Assembly (NCBI GenBank): GCA_030765065.1
Contig: CM060989.1
Location: 39,547,501 to 39,611,500, forward strand
DNA length: 64,000 nt
Direction: 5' to 3'
Source: Deroplatys truncata
Taxonomy: Eukaryota > Arthropoda > Insecta > Mantodea > Mantidae
The translations under genes were made by a program, and so were the position numbers. Below, piece after piece: positions 1 through 11,373 of this stretch (within the stretch, counting starts at the first letter, position 1; each line of letters begins with the position of its first letter). The notes under the pieces are model-generated. The model made no database searches and was not told the DNA's origin. It was given only the letters and a program-made list of their open reading frames with translations.

Positions 1-1175
1 TACAGGGAAATCAGGCTTAGTATAGAACGTTCAAGGGAAAGTAGGTTTTTTTTTCCTTCTGAATACAAATCTACACATAGTGAACTTTTTTAACAGTTAT
101 TTGATTGAGTTACTTAAAGAGGTGATAAAAATATATTTTAGCTTGCAAGGAATGGTGTCAGCTCCACTACGCATTATTTACAGTAGTTTACTAGCTTACA
201 AAAACAAGAAGGAAGTACCAAGTCGGAATGACATTTGTGAAGAATTTTGTAGCTCGCATAACAAATTTAGGTGCTTGTACGTTCAAGTACAACATGTGAA
301 AGCATATAAACTGGGATAACTTTATTTCCTTTTTTTAAAAAATTAATCTCCATTAATTCTGGTTAACGTGAGTTAACATGCTATCAGTTCATAAAATATT
401 ACATTTTTCTTTTACTCTTGAACCCTTTATAAATAGTATAAACATATGGCTTCAAATTGCGCACCCACAAAGCTTTCAGCATTGGAACAAGGTTGGTATG
501 GTTATGGCAGGAAAAAGGTTAATATTTATACAAAAGTATTGGTTAATATTTTGATAAGGGCTGCTTAACAGAAAGAGCTATTTGCGCTCTCAAAATACAT
601 TACAAAATAATCTTACAGCCCCGGATATTTATCATGAGTAAAATTTTGTTCCAAAGAAGGCATGCTTTTGAATTCTTGTCATTTGAAAAAGTTCTCCAAA
701 TGTGAGCATATTAACCCACAAAGCTATCACAGTTAATTAGAAAAAGAGATTGAGCACCAAATAGCATTTCTTGGCCTAACAGTTATGTGAAAGAACCGTG
801 TTCTTAAACACATGCCAGGAAGTACAAATCATGTACCAGTATCTTCTTTACAACATGCATGTTTAAGTATAGCTCTATATGTACGGTGTCAAAACTCTGT
901 AGTTATTGTTTTTCTCTTGCATCTAATTTTCACTATACAATACAAGAATGTGATAACGAAAACATTATTCAAATTAAAAACTTGCACGAATACTTCTGGC
1001 ATTATTTTGGTCAAAGCAGGAAAATTTAGATGCTTAGAGCAAAAGCATATTTCCTCTTTCCCAAAGAGCATTATCAGCACCAAAGCTGGACAGAAATTTA
1101 CAAGAAAGTGAGCCTTAGAGTCCCAAAGAAAAAACCCAGAAAATAAAAGCCCGTAATAAGGTGGCTGGTACTCAC
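1..1175. other. Intron of the Dorsal A form; no other feature recognised
   Basis: AT-rich sequence downstream of the GTGAGT donor at 1175-1170. The open frames on both strands here show no family resemblance and no splice-bounded coding block that I can support. Confidence 0.6.
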
Positions 1176-1256
1176 GTAGCTTATCTGATTCCTGAAAATG
1201 TTGAAGATTTGATCCATCGTTAAATTTCTGCCTCTTTCGTTTTAATACATTTGGAT
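1176..1256 (-). CDS. dl: Dorsal exon: nuclear localisation signal (A-type isoform)
   Basis: This 81-bp exon has acceptor TTATTTGTAG and a perfect donor GTGAGT. Joined to the internal donor at 6455 it restores LPLDSDPNVLKRKRQKFNDG, the Rel nuclear localisation signal at its expected place right after the dimerisation domain. It continues SNLQHFQESDKL and leaves in phase 1, so more A-specific exons must lie beyond the left edge. It sits about 3.9 kb downstream of the B-type stop codon, so the two isoforms have alternative 3' ends. An IkB would be expected to mask this signal. Confidence 0.9.
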
Positions 1257-4200
1257 CTACAAATAACATAAAAAGATAACATAAGTACAAAATTTACATT
1301 TATAAACAAGCTGATAAACCACTTTCAAGACAATAGTCAGTAACAAAACATATAACAACTTGAAAAACATGTTATAGATTTTTTTTTTTATATATATCTA
1401 ATGAATGTTTCTTACATGATCCCATTTTGTAACAAGGCAACATTTATAAAAACTGGCATATTAAATATAAAATGTTAAAAAACCTCAGTGAATACACTAA
1501 TTCTTTCCAGACGGTGGCGTGCTGTTAACCAAATTATTATTTTTTTCAGTTCAACATTGGTTCAAAATCTTTTGCTTTAGAACAGTTACATAGAATTTTT
1601 ACACTCTTGTTATTTTGTCTAAACTTCAGTTAATTGCAAAATCTGCTAACTTTTCATAAAACACTTATCAGTAACAAATACATGTTATTTATTACATTCA
1701 GTTTTATAAAAAGCATCAAAATAAGGCCAAATGATCACTTTTATTTAGTCTCTTTGGGCATTATTCAAGGCTTCATTCTATTCAGGTCTATTTCTGCTAT
1801 TAGTTAAGTTCTTTAAAGGCAGGCTAATGCTATCATATTCATACACTGAATGTGCAAGGGTTAAATTTGATTTTGGATTATCTTTGAAATATTGTTACGT
1901 GATGTGGAAAGCTCTACTGCACATATGTATACCTACATTGCTATTCTCTCATTTGTTTGAAATATTGAAAATTAAGTGTTAACAGGTTTCTATTTGATAT
2001 ACCGTGACAAGGGTTTTTAGTAGTAAAACCTCATGGAATAGTTGCTTTTTTGCATGTAGTCCCACCAGAAATGAAGGCAGAATTAGTTAAGCAAGATATG
2101 TTGCCTAAATGAGGTAATTTCACACACCTACCCTCCCTTTTTAGCCATCTTTTTTAAGCAGGAAACTAGTGATCCTTTGAGTGAAGTGTTGCCAACCAAA
2201 CAAGGTAAAAGGCTGCTAATGAATGCCGCCAACATATGAAAGCGTAGCTAGATTGTTGAAGTTTAGCCTCGCAGATCATACGGCTACACCCTGTCACCCC
2301 CACACTTATAAAAAACATCATTCAGCTGTGTTTTGTGGCTTAGGGCCCTCAATGTTGGGCTACATTTTGCAACCTAGGGCACCAAAGTTGTTGGCAGCAC
2401 CTTTGGCTATCTTCCAACTGCAAATGTTGGCAGGACAACACTGGCAACGTTTCCATAATGCCTCGGGTGGGATGAGTATGATGGGTTTTGTGCACCTGGT
2501 GTTTAAGTTAACAAAAGTGATAGTAATGAACATAAGTGGTAAAGTGTGTTACGTTATGTAAAAGGCTTATATGTGTTAATCGTGTATAGAGATTTGGGCA
2601 TGCTCAGTATACCAAATACTGACTGCATGAACATAACAATATAAAACTTAGCATAAACTTAACATGATATGTTACCATTCACAACCACGAACGGAAACAT
2701 AAGGAGCAGCCAATGGCAACAAGAGAGCACGAAACAGCTGAGCTAAGCTGGTGGTCTGCGATGTAATCACAGACAGTACACACACAACAAAAAAGGTTTT
2801 ATGTACATATATAAAAATTAACAACAGCTAGCAACTCGCTTAAACTCACAAAAACCATCACAAATTGTTTTGCTGAGATTGTTATACATATTCCAGTGAT
2901 TCATGGCCTGTAATCTTATACAAAAGGCAGATGAGTCAACACATAGAAACAGAAAATCTTATGTGAGATGGCAGAATAATCACATGATAAGAATCGCTCT
3001 CTGATTGGCTAGTTTCTTATGTTTGAAGTAGATAAACTTGAAAGCTTGGATCTTGCAAGCTTCTAAGTTTACAGTTACTTCAATGTTTACATGATTAATT
3101 GTGAATAATTCCATTACAATACACATAATCTAGTTTTTAAGTTTATGCTATGCTAATACTTAATTTTCATTGTGAATGGGACCCAAGAGTCTATGATGCA
3201 GCAGAGCCATATCTTTTTGCACTTTGTTTTGTGAGGAAGTGTGAATATGCTTTCATAGTTGAGGTTATACTTTGTATCTAATGTTGGAACATGTGTCTCT
3301 TCTATTCTAAGCTACATCCAAAATTCGAAGTCACTTAGTTTACAAAGACAGTTTGTCATTTATATTTTAATGGTGACATGGCATCTGCTATATTTCTCTG
3401 AATACAAGAAGATTCTTTACAAGGCTTTAAGAAACCAATACCTATAATAATAATGCAGGTGTAATGTAAATGTGCTAAGTGGGTAGAGATGGGAGTTCAT
3501 AGAAATATCTGTATCTTTCTCTATAGACACTGACTGACGAATCACCAATCAGAAAAAAATCCTGCAATTTTTATTATGACTGTAAAATTTTTTTTTCTGT
3601 AAATTGGAATCTTAAATGTATGCTGTAAACATCCTATTGGTATGAAATGAAACATGCAGCAACCACATAAGTAACTTTCAGAATTTGCTGCATCTCATTC
3701 CCCTTGAAGGGAGATTATACGTGATAATTGCATAAAATTACATTTTTACTTTTTATGCAGTCTTATAAACTGATACTTCCTCTTTAATTAGATACATAGT
3801 TTATCATTGTAGGCACAATACTTATATTTTAAATGTATTTTTAAAAATGGTATTACATCTGTCATTCTGTACTGCGAATCCTGCACCACTTCACAGAAAA
3901 AAATCACAACTCCTACACACCTTGGAGTAAAAAGATAAACTTTATCCTATCTTTTAGGGAAAGTTTTGTTTTACAAATTAGTGCTACTATTAAATATGGA
4001 AGCTTCTGTGTGCTCAAGCTGTGCGATTTATTTTTTTGTAAATAAGGTTTTCTCCATGTTTGCTTTGAACAACTTTTTCTGCAAATTACATTTTCTTGTA
4101 TAAATGACCCATTTTCTCAGAAACGATTGAAAACAGCTACATCAAATTTTAGGTTGATAAAAGCAATCTCTAAGTGTCGATCTACTTTAGTGTTAATAAG

Positions 4201-5111
4201 ATGTTTGATTATGGAGGATCTTCCTAAATAAACAAACTTATTGGATAAAAGTACATCAGTAAACTTCCTATAAAGATTTCAGTTTGGCATATTTTACACA
4301 AAGGTTCTTTTTTTATGGTTTTAAATTGTTATGACTTTGTTTTTTAATTTCGTATTATACTAACCTTCAACAATACAGTACAAGTATTTGAAGCTTTTTA
4401 TAATCATAAAAATATTAAATTTGTGCAATACAATTGTAGTGATTCTTTTAAGAACAAAAAGAAAAATACATGCAAGTGCAGTCAAATGTAACCCTAGTGC
4501 ATCCAAGCATGCCACACACCAGTTATTTTACTTGGACCCTCCCCATTCTTTACGACAGACATATTTGACTGCAATCGCTGGGATTCAAATGTGCAACATT
4601 TGGCTTTGAATGGATGGCAGTCCATTTCATCTTGCCTCAATGATCATGGTCATTCAAACCACTTTGGTTATGGTCTTGTGAAAAGGATATGAAAGTCGGT
4701 TTAGGAATTAGAGGAAGAGCAGCATATGTAGTGATATAATTCTGACATTAAGGGTTAAATAGTTTAGGAGATAATGAAATTGCCAAATTTAACATTGATG
4801 GGATAGAGCTTTTAATCTCCCCTTAACCAAGAACTGCTACCTTTGAAGCTTGTTTCTTTCCATGAGCTATACGGAAAGTATTTTCAACATAAATATTTTG
4901 GAGTGATAAAAAAAGAAATCTTGTATTCAGGGAAGTACAGCATTACTTAAGTTAGCACTCATTGTGGTTTATGAATATGAAAAGCTTTAGTCTATGATGA
5001 AATGGAAATTGCTAGTTACACCATACTGGGAATGCCTATGAATAATGCCCACGACTGTTCATGAATGATGAATTGTATCTTTTTACAATATAAAACAAAA
5101 ATTAACCACAA
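1257..5111. other. Dorsal A intron, overlapping the 3' UTR and downstream flank of the B form
   Basis: The B-form 3' UTR must begin at 5111 and run leftwards. A minus-strand ATTAAA near 4811 and an AATAAA near 4027 are possible poly(A) signals, but I cannot choose between them. The stretch 2330-2480 shares blocks (GTTGGCAGC, then CCAT-ATGCC-CGGGTG-GATG) with 60600-60710, so it is a dispersed repeat of unknown class. The rest is unremarkable. Confidence 0.5.
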
Positions 5112-6685
5112 CTATGTAAAAATATCCCTGTTATTAGTGGGCACCTTATTTATAGGAGACTCAGTGGGAGTTATGATATTTCCACCTTCTACTGGGCTAT
5201 AATAAAAGGACATCTCGTCAAACTCTGATACTGTAGCATGGGGAGCCATATCAGTATAAAGAGCATAATGCTCTGCCTCAGTCAATTCTGCCTGCGGAGA
5301 ACCAGGGGAATTCTCTGGTGAAGAGCCTGATTGTATCACAGGTTCACTGCCTCTCCGAACAGAGGCTGCTGTGGAAACATTCCCAACACTTCCTTCTCTT
5401 GACATGCTGCTCCCTCTCGGCGTATTTGTACCATCCTTCTTACCTCCAGACTTACTTTTCTTAGAGAATAACTTCTGGAATAGACTAGGTTTTGAAGGTT
5501 TTGGGACAGCTGTATCCTGTGGTGGAGGAGGAAGTGTTTTCTCTGGAGCCTGGGATGAAGTCTCCTGATTAATCAGCAAATGATCTGGTCTTGCAGGGGG
5601 TGGAGGAGGAGGACTTCTTCGCACTCTTTTAGGGGGTAAAGGAGGTAGTTTTGCATCTTGAGATTCAGGAACAAGAGAGGAACTAATATCACGCTTGTTG
5701 CTGTTTTGTGGGGTTACATCTTCATATTTACTTGAACTAAAATCTAATAATTCAATAGGATTCTTCATGGCTAGCTGAAGACTCGAGTAAGTCTGCGTGT
5801 CATCATCGTATAGATCCTCTACATCCATTTCAATTATTTGTGGGGACTGACTAGCATCTACTACAGGAGAAATGTTTGCCTGTGTATCTGTATTGGCTGC
5901 ATTAACTAATCTAGATCTTGTATCAGAGTAAATATCATCCAGCTCTGCAACCTGAGATAGAAGTTCGTTTAAAGAGCGACAGGTTTCACCTTCCTCATTA
6001 TCCACCACCACAGATTTCTCTGTATCTATTTCAGTTTGAATATTTGCATTTGAATCAAGCGCTCTAGATCCTGATTTAGCCCACTTATTAACCTCTGCAT
6101 AGTTATAAGCATTTTTGTTTGCATCTCCACCTATTATCGTTACATCATTATTATTGCTTTCAGGTTTATTACTTATAATTTCACTAACATTTTCCTGCTC
6201 AGTCTTTGAGACTTCACCTACAGATTTAACAGATTCTACCCCATCAGAAAGCTGCGATATTTCAGGACTAGTGGAGCCTGGTTGTGGCCCCACCATTTGA
6301 ACCCAAGATCCCTGAGATGGTTGTGACGATTCATTTGCTGTTCTACTTGTGCCACCAGTCAGAAGGGCGGTGTTGGAAGCCAAGATGCTTGAAAACATAG
6401 TGTAGTTGCCTTTCTTGCCGAGCGCTTTACGAAGTGACCAGAAAGCAGGCCTACCTGAATCCAAAGGAAGATACTCAAAAGGTAGAGGTTCACTCGTAGC
6501 TCCATCAGATGGTCGACGAAGTTGAATGTTCACTTTGACAGGTCCACTAACTTCTAATGATTTGTAACGAGGTGTTCGAAATGATATGGCAACCTGCTTA
6601 TGGACATGTGTTGGTTGAAAATCTCCTAGGCCTTCCCACACAATCTGATTATCCTTTTCTTCATAGAAATGCACCTGGATATCTT
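5112..6685 (-). CDS. dl: Dorsal exon: rest of the dimerisation domain plus read-through C-terminal tail (B-type terminal exon)
   Basis: This 1574-bp exon (acceptor TTTTACAG) ends at a TAG at 5114-5112. Its first 77 codons finish the IPT domain (EDIQVHFYEEKDNQIVWEG, HVHKQVAISFRTPRYKSL, QLRRPSDGATSEPLPFEYLP), including the RRPS site that in Rel proteins is a PKA-type phosphorylation site. At 6455/6454 there is an internal donor, CAG|GTAGGC, immediately after the LPLDS codons. If it is not used, the frame continues for 447 residues. That tail is rich in Ser, Asp and Glu, with an ELLSQVAELDDIY segment, a proline run beside KRVRR, a basic stretch around KLFSKKSKSGGKK, and a C-terminal HYALYTDMAPHA...FYYSPVEGG block. 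It lacks the canonical Rel nuclear signal; the two basic patches are possible substitutes. Confidence 0.93.
6449..6460 (-). other. Internal alternative splice donor selecting the A or B isoform
   Basis: On the minus strand the sequence is GATTCAG|GTAGGC, with the last exon base at 6455. Joining it to the acceptor at 1257/1256 keeps the frame and places the nuclear localisation signal directly after the Rel domain. Reading through gives the B tail. The donor falls exactly at the codon where the A and B proteins diverge. Confidence 0.85.
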
Positions 6686-6914
6686 CTGTAAAACAAAGTA
6701 ATGGATACTTTAAACATTAATCAGATATTCACTCTAATAAAACTAAAAACAAAACAAAAAAGTCAATACATTTATCAAAAGACTACTACACAAGAACTTG
6801 TTTATCCAGCTCTCATTAATCCGGATTTGTTTTTTTGTTTCCTTTTCCTTTTTTTTTTTAACACAAAAAATGTGTGGTATGCAGTTGGTACAGTACGGTA
6901 TATGTACAGTTAAA

Positions 6915-7770
6915 TTGAAAGGCACCAGAATATTTATTGAAAATGACTACAGGAAAAAAGAACGAGAAATAAGACATGAATTACTAAAAGAACTGAAAAA
7001 AGCCAGAAACGAAGGAAGGAGAGCTTACATGCAAGGCTTGCAATTATACATCGATGGAATTCCCTTCACTCAGCACCAAGGCCAAGGAACTTCAGTCAGA
7101 AGAGAGGAAAGGAGGGGTGAAGAAGTAAGCGTGTCACAGGGAAAGGGCCGGGAGAGCAGTGAACCAACAGGGAGGTGATGTCACCATGAAAGGTCAGCCC
7201 ACAGAAACAGCTGATAGATGAAGCAAGGAGTGACATATTAGCGGCGTCAGTGGGACTTGACGTATGGAAAGACGGAGAAGGCATAAGTGTAATGTCAACA
7301 CCCGATGGAGTATCTTAATAGTAAAAGATCACAAGAGGATTCAGACACAACAGGAACGAAAGCAAAACTACAATAATTTAGACAAAATAGAACCGATTCA
7401 GCATAGGATCAGTCTCCCCTGGCGGTGGTTGCTGGAATGCGGAAGGTTTATTAGTCAAAATTAATAAAGGGGAATTGGCCAAGTGTGGATGTGAGGTGAT
7501 CTATAGCAATGATGGAAACCTGGTTAATCAAAAACACAGTGATATACATGGAGGGTCATGAGTATTTTGGAAAACATGGAGTGGAAAAGAAAATGAAAGG
7601 TAGGGTACCAGGGGGAATACAAGTGTTTATTAGAATGACAGGAACTTAGAGCAAAGGAAATAAAGGGTACAGGATTAGAGAGAGTAAGAAAGGACATGAG
7701 AAATGATATAACAACCGTCAGTTAATGAAAGGAGGAAGAAATTATATTAAGGAGGGAATAGGATTAGTTA
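6915..7770 (+). mobile_element. LINE (non-LTR retrotransposon) fragment: ORF1 end and start of the endonuclease region
   Basis: A plus-strand frame reads EREIRHELLKELKKARNEGR and then a YMQGLQLYIDG block, a charged helix typical of the segment ahead of the endonuclease in several insect LINEs. About 350 bp further, around 7515-7640, comes ETWLIKNTVIYMEGHEYFG then a GRVPGGIQVFIR block, which resembles the apurinic-type endonuclease (ETWL and GG-x-x-V-F-I-R). The two are in different frames with several stops, so the copy is dead. It lies antisense in the Dorsal intron. Confidence 0.55.
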
Positions 7771-8389
7771 ATTTGCATTACTTAAACAGGATTCTTACAC
7801 ATCAATAACCAGGGTGTTAGTGTGCATAAGGTCCAAAGGAACAAACAAACAACTCTCAAGTAAAGCAAATAGTTGAAGGTGTAACGAAAAAAGAAGGAAA
7901 GTTTATATTGAATAAATGTAACCAGGTATTGCATGTGATTAATGACATAAATTTCATTCATTCAAATATATGTATGCCAAATTGAATAATAAACTATATG
8001 CATTTATCTAGAAACAAAAAAAATTATATGTACAGTTGTTATGCTGGCACCGCAGGTAGCATAGAGATCGCTGGTCACATGCTTCCAGCCACTGTTACTA
8101 TGGTCAGTGTGGATCTGTTTCTTACAGAGTTAAGAAGCCGTACCAGTATTCTTTTGTTCCAGAGTTTTGAGTGTGCATGAGTGAAATAATGCCTAATGCG
8201 AAGGCAATGGCACAATTGGAAAAACTAATACTTTACCTAGAATGTCAGCTGGAAACAACTACAGTCGATCTAATGTTAGTGAAACATCTACGCAATCATG
8301 CTGCTCTCAAATTCCACACGTTTGAAACAAAAGAAACTTGCACATTACATATTTCAGTAAATAAACATGGGTAGACTACAGTAAATGTA

Positions 8390-9283
8390 CAAGGGCTGAT
8401 CAATAGAGACTGATACTGATTTTTTCCTGTAGCTTTCTTGAGAGTTTCCTGCCTCTACCATGAATATTTGAAAAGAGCGGGGTTTCATGTATAATGTCCA
8501 TAGACGGCAGCACGCTTATATCGATAGGTTGGTAGTAATGCTGTATATTGTTGACCCTACTTGAATTTTGCATACCACTCGACACGAGAGGAGCAATAAA
8601 ATTTTGTTTTCGTTTAAATCATACAGCCTCTGAAACTTTGGAAAAGCTGAAGCAAGCATACGGTGAAGATGCACTATCTCATGCAACAGTGTTTAGGTGG
8701 TTCAAGGACTTCAAAGAAGGGCGAGTCTTCTGTGCTAAGCAAGGTGGGCCTGGTGCTTCGGCTTCTGCTATGGCTGAAGTCAACGTCAACACAGCTGCTG
8801 TGATTGTTGTTCTTCCTCACACTACTGTTACAGCAGCGTACTACATGCCAGTATTGGCTACACTGAGGGAGCACATTGCAAGGAAACATCCAGAACTTCA
8901 TCAGAATGGGTGGCGACTTCATCACAACAACGCATGGCCTCACGTCGCAAATCAAGTCCAGGAATTCAACATCACCTGCGTACTGCATCCGCCTTATAAC
9001 CCCAATCTTGCCCCCTGTGATTTCTTTTTTATTCCCATCACTAAAGGCAAAGCTCCGGGGCATTCGATTTGAGAGCACTGAAGCGTGCTGAGGAAAAGTG
9101 AGGCAGTTCTCAAAGACCTGACAAAGAATGGCCTGCACCATGTGTTCGAGGACTGGCAGAGACGGTATAAAAAGTGCATTCAAGTAGGAGGGGACTACTT
9201 TGAAAAATATCATGTTGACATTGAAATGGAGTAATAAATACTGTGAAAAAAATTCAGTCTCAGTCTTTATTGATCAGCCCTCG
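8390..9283 (+). mobile_element. Mariner-type DNA transposon, internally deleted
   Basis: The ends are inverted repeats (left CAAGGGCTGATCAATAGAGA, right in complement CGAGGGCTGATCAATAAAGA), each flanked by TA at 8388-8389 and 9284-9285. At 894 bp it is shorter than the usual 1.3 kb. The N-terminal part of the transposase (ASETLEKLKQAYGEDALSHA, FRWFKDFKEGR) runs into the C-terminal part (HHNNAWPHVANQVQEF, PPYNPNLAPCDFFF) with the first catalytic-Asp region missing. The end of the gene (HHVFEDWQRRYKKCIQVGGD) is in another frame and stops at 9232. In the second catalytic block the Asp is replaced (HHNN), so it cannot be active. Confidence 0.9.
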
Positions 9284-9555
9284 TACATACACAGAGTTTT
9301 TGCATTTAGTATTATAAATCCAGATTATCTGGATTTTTGTTAATCTGAATTACCTCCAGTACCACCTAGTCCGGATAAACACGGTTCTTGTGTATTAAAA
9401 CAAGAGATTAGACAATTCTCTTTTATTGATGTAAATCTATTGAAATATTTTGTTAAACAATATAGTCTTGCAGCCTTATTTTTATTTCCAGAAAGTGCTA
9501 ACAGTACTTCAAGCTGGTTCACAATAACCAAGAATGGAAACCAGATGAGAACAGT

Positions 9556-9765
9556 CATCCTCCATGGCCTAGAGGTACCATTCTAGCCTCTAGCCCCCAA
9601 GATAGCGGGTTCAAACCTAGCATAAGGCATGGATTGTTTTTTAAACCATGGCTTTCTTTGGAAGGGAAGTAAAGCCAGTAGTCTTTTGTTGTAGTTTTAA
9701 GGCACGTAAAAGAATCTCAAGCCAGATAAACAGACCTCTGAGAAAAAGTGTCGTTTTTCCATGCC
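9556..9765 (+). mobile_element. tRNA-derived SINE
   Basis: A tRNA-like head holds a TGGCCTAGAGG A-box-like block and a perfect B box GGGTTCAAACC at 9607-9617. The body (GGAAGGGAAGTAAAGCC, AAGGCACGTAAAAGAA, CTCAAGCC-GATAAA) is shared with 25525-25640 and 59185-59400, so this is a dispersed family with at least three copies in the window. No clear target duplication was found. Confidence 0.75.
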
Positions 9766-10364
9766 CAATACAGAATGGTATGCTAAGAACCATAGTAATT
9801 AAACAGCATCCATAAATTCAATTTAATTTAATTTTAAAATGAGAACGAAGTTAAAATACATGCATTATACTGTGAGCATTCACAGTTAACAGGAAGTTTG
9901 CCTGGGTCCCAAAAACACGAAAATGACTGGGTCAAATTTTACTTTCCTGTTCCTGGCATATTAGATCCACATTATGCATCTCACTGTAGAAATTATTCAA
10001 AGTGGCTGTGACAAAACAATCAATAGAGCACTATCTAATAGCAGGCTGGGAAAAAGAACAAAGAAGAAATTCCAGCAAATGTGTCCTGATTCAGTGAATT
10101 TTAAGTTTTTTAGTGAAAGTGTCACTTGTAGTTTTAGATATTGCCGCAATAAATAGTAAAAACTACAAAGAACAGCAAAAACCACTATAAATTAATAGAA
10201 TAAAGCAAAAAAAATAACTTTAATGTATGCTATTAACCCTTTGGATGCCAAGCTCCAATATGAGCTGATGCAATTAGTGTGCATAAACTGACAAGAGCGG
10301 ATTCACGGAGGATTCGCCATAATAATTAAAAAGAAAAACCTTAAGAAACCCATAAGCATCCAGT

Positions 10365-10460
10365 ATCAAAGTACTTGCGATAGCAGGTTGCCTTGATTAT
10401 CATCTCTAGTGAGACTGTGTTCAAATCCCAGCTGTGGCAATGAATTTTTCAGTTGACTCT
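10365..10460 (+). mobile_element. Possible tRNA-like SINE head
   Basis: A B-box-like GTTCAAATCCC follows a weak A-box-like stretch about 45 bp upstream. No body shared with other copies in the window was recognised. Confidence 0.25.
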
Positions 10461-11274
10461 ATATTAAATATCTTTAAATGGAATTTCTGTTAAACTTTCT
10501 CCAAAATAGCTCTAACAATTTTGATTACAATATCATTTGGGATACTGTCATTATGAATAAAATGTGTCTCTTGAATATTCTGTAAATATGTAATTATGAT
10601 CATGTCCAGATATTCGGATGTTGAAAATCGCAGCATAGTATGTTGTGTTGTTCTGTAAAAAGATTCTTATCATTTGCTTTTTTAATTTTAAATCACTGCT
10701 TCCTTTAACTGCTCTACATCAATATCGGAAGAAAGTAAACACAGTTGATGCAATTTTGCCAGTTTTAACAGAATTAAGGAGGTAACAAATTATGAACTTT
10801 TTAAATTTAATTTACGCAAAAACCATTCATTCTATTGAAATACACCAAAGGAAAAAGTTGCCGTTTATTCAATTTTCTATGAATATAGTCAGAAATTAAG
10901 TAATCAAAAGTAATCCAGCAAGGTGATGATAAATTATTTGGATAAAAGCATTTTTTTTCTCGAAAACGCATTTAATTACAAAAAGGTTTTGTTCATGTAC
11001 ACCCACTCTCCTACCTCCGCCAGAATGCAGGACTATTTCACTTCCACACTGTACAGTTTATGTCAAATAACTGTTTTATAGCATAATCCATTTCCAAGAT
11101 ATTCTTGTTGTTTGTTTGAATTTCTAATATTTTAAACAAGACAGTTGAAAGTTCATGTCAAATTGCTTTAAAATAGGCTTTAAGAGAGACTGATTAGTAT
11201 AAGCTGTCACTATTCACTTTAGAATAACGATTAGTGCTAATGTAATCTCTAAAAAACATAATATTTTTCCTTAC

Positions 11275-11373
11275 CTTTGGCAACCTTCTCACATAACAAG
11301 ATAATTTCTTTTCCTCCAGCAACTGTGCATGTGCAGTCACTAAGTTTGCAGATAACCAGGTCAGACATTGCCT
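11275..11373 (-). CDS. dl: Dorsal exon: start of the Rel dimerisation (IPT) domain
   Basis: This 99-bp exon runs from acceptor TTGTTGCAG to donor GTAAGG. It encodes AMSDLVICKLSDCTCTVAGG then KEIILLCEKVAK, the first strands of the IPT/TIG dimerisation domain. The split Lys codon joins it to EPIYDKK upstream, and the split Glu codon joins it to EDIQVHFYEEKD downstream. GG-x-EI-x-LLCEKV is the classic Rel dimerisation-domain signature. Confidence 0.95.

Larger units (their letters stand above)
6686..11274. other. Dorsal intron with repeats
   Basis: This 4.6-kb intron contains the LINE fragment, the deleted mariner and the SINE listed separately. A block at 6788-6830 (ACACAAGAACTTGTTTATCC) recurs in inverted form at about 9372-9393. 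The remaining AT-rich sequence shows nothing further. Confidence 0.7.

Noticed and set aside
889-1290. A 133-codon minus-strand frame covering the NLS exon
   Set aside because: Only 1256-1176 is exon; the rest reads through the acceptor and the GTGAGT donor.
2223-2561. A 112-codon plus-strand frame
   Set aside because: It lies in a dispersed repeat related to 60600-60710 and has no recognisable domain.
9556-9620. A genuine tRNA gene
   Set aside because: The B box is good, but the cloverleaf is incomplete and the sequence continues into a body shared with other SINE copies.
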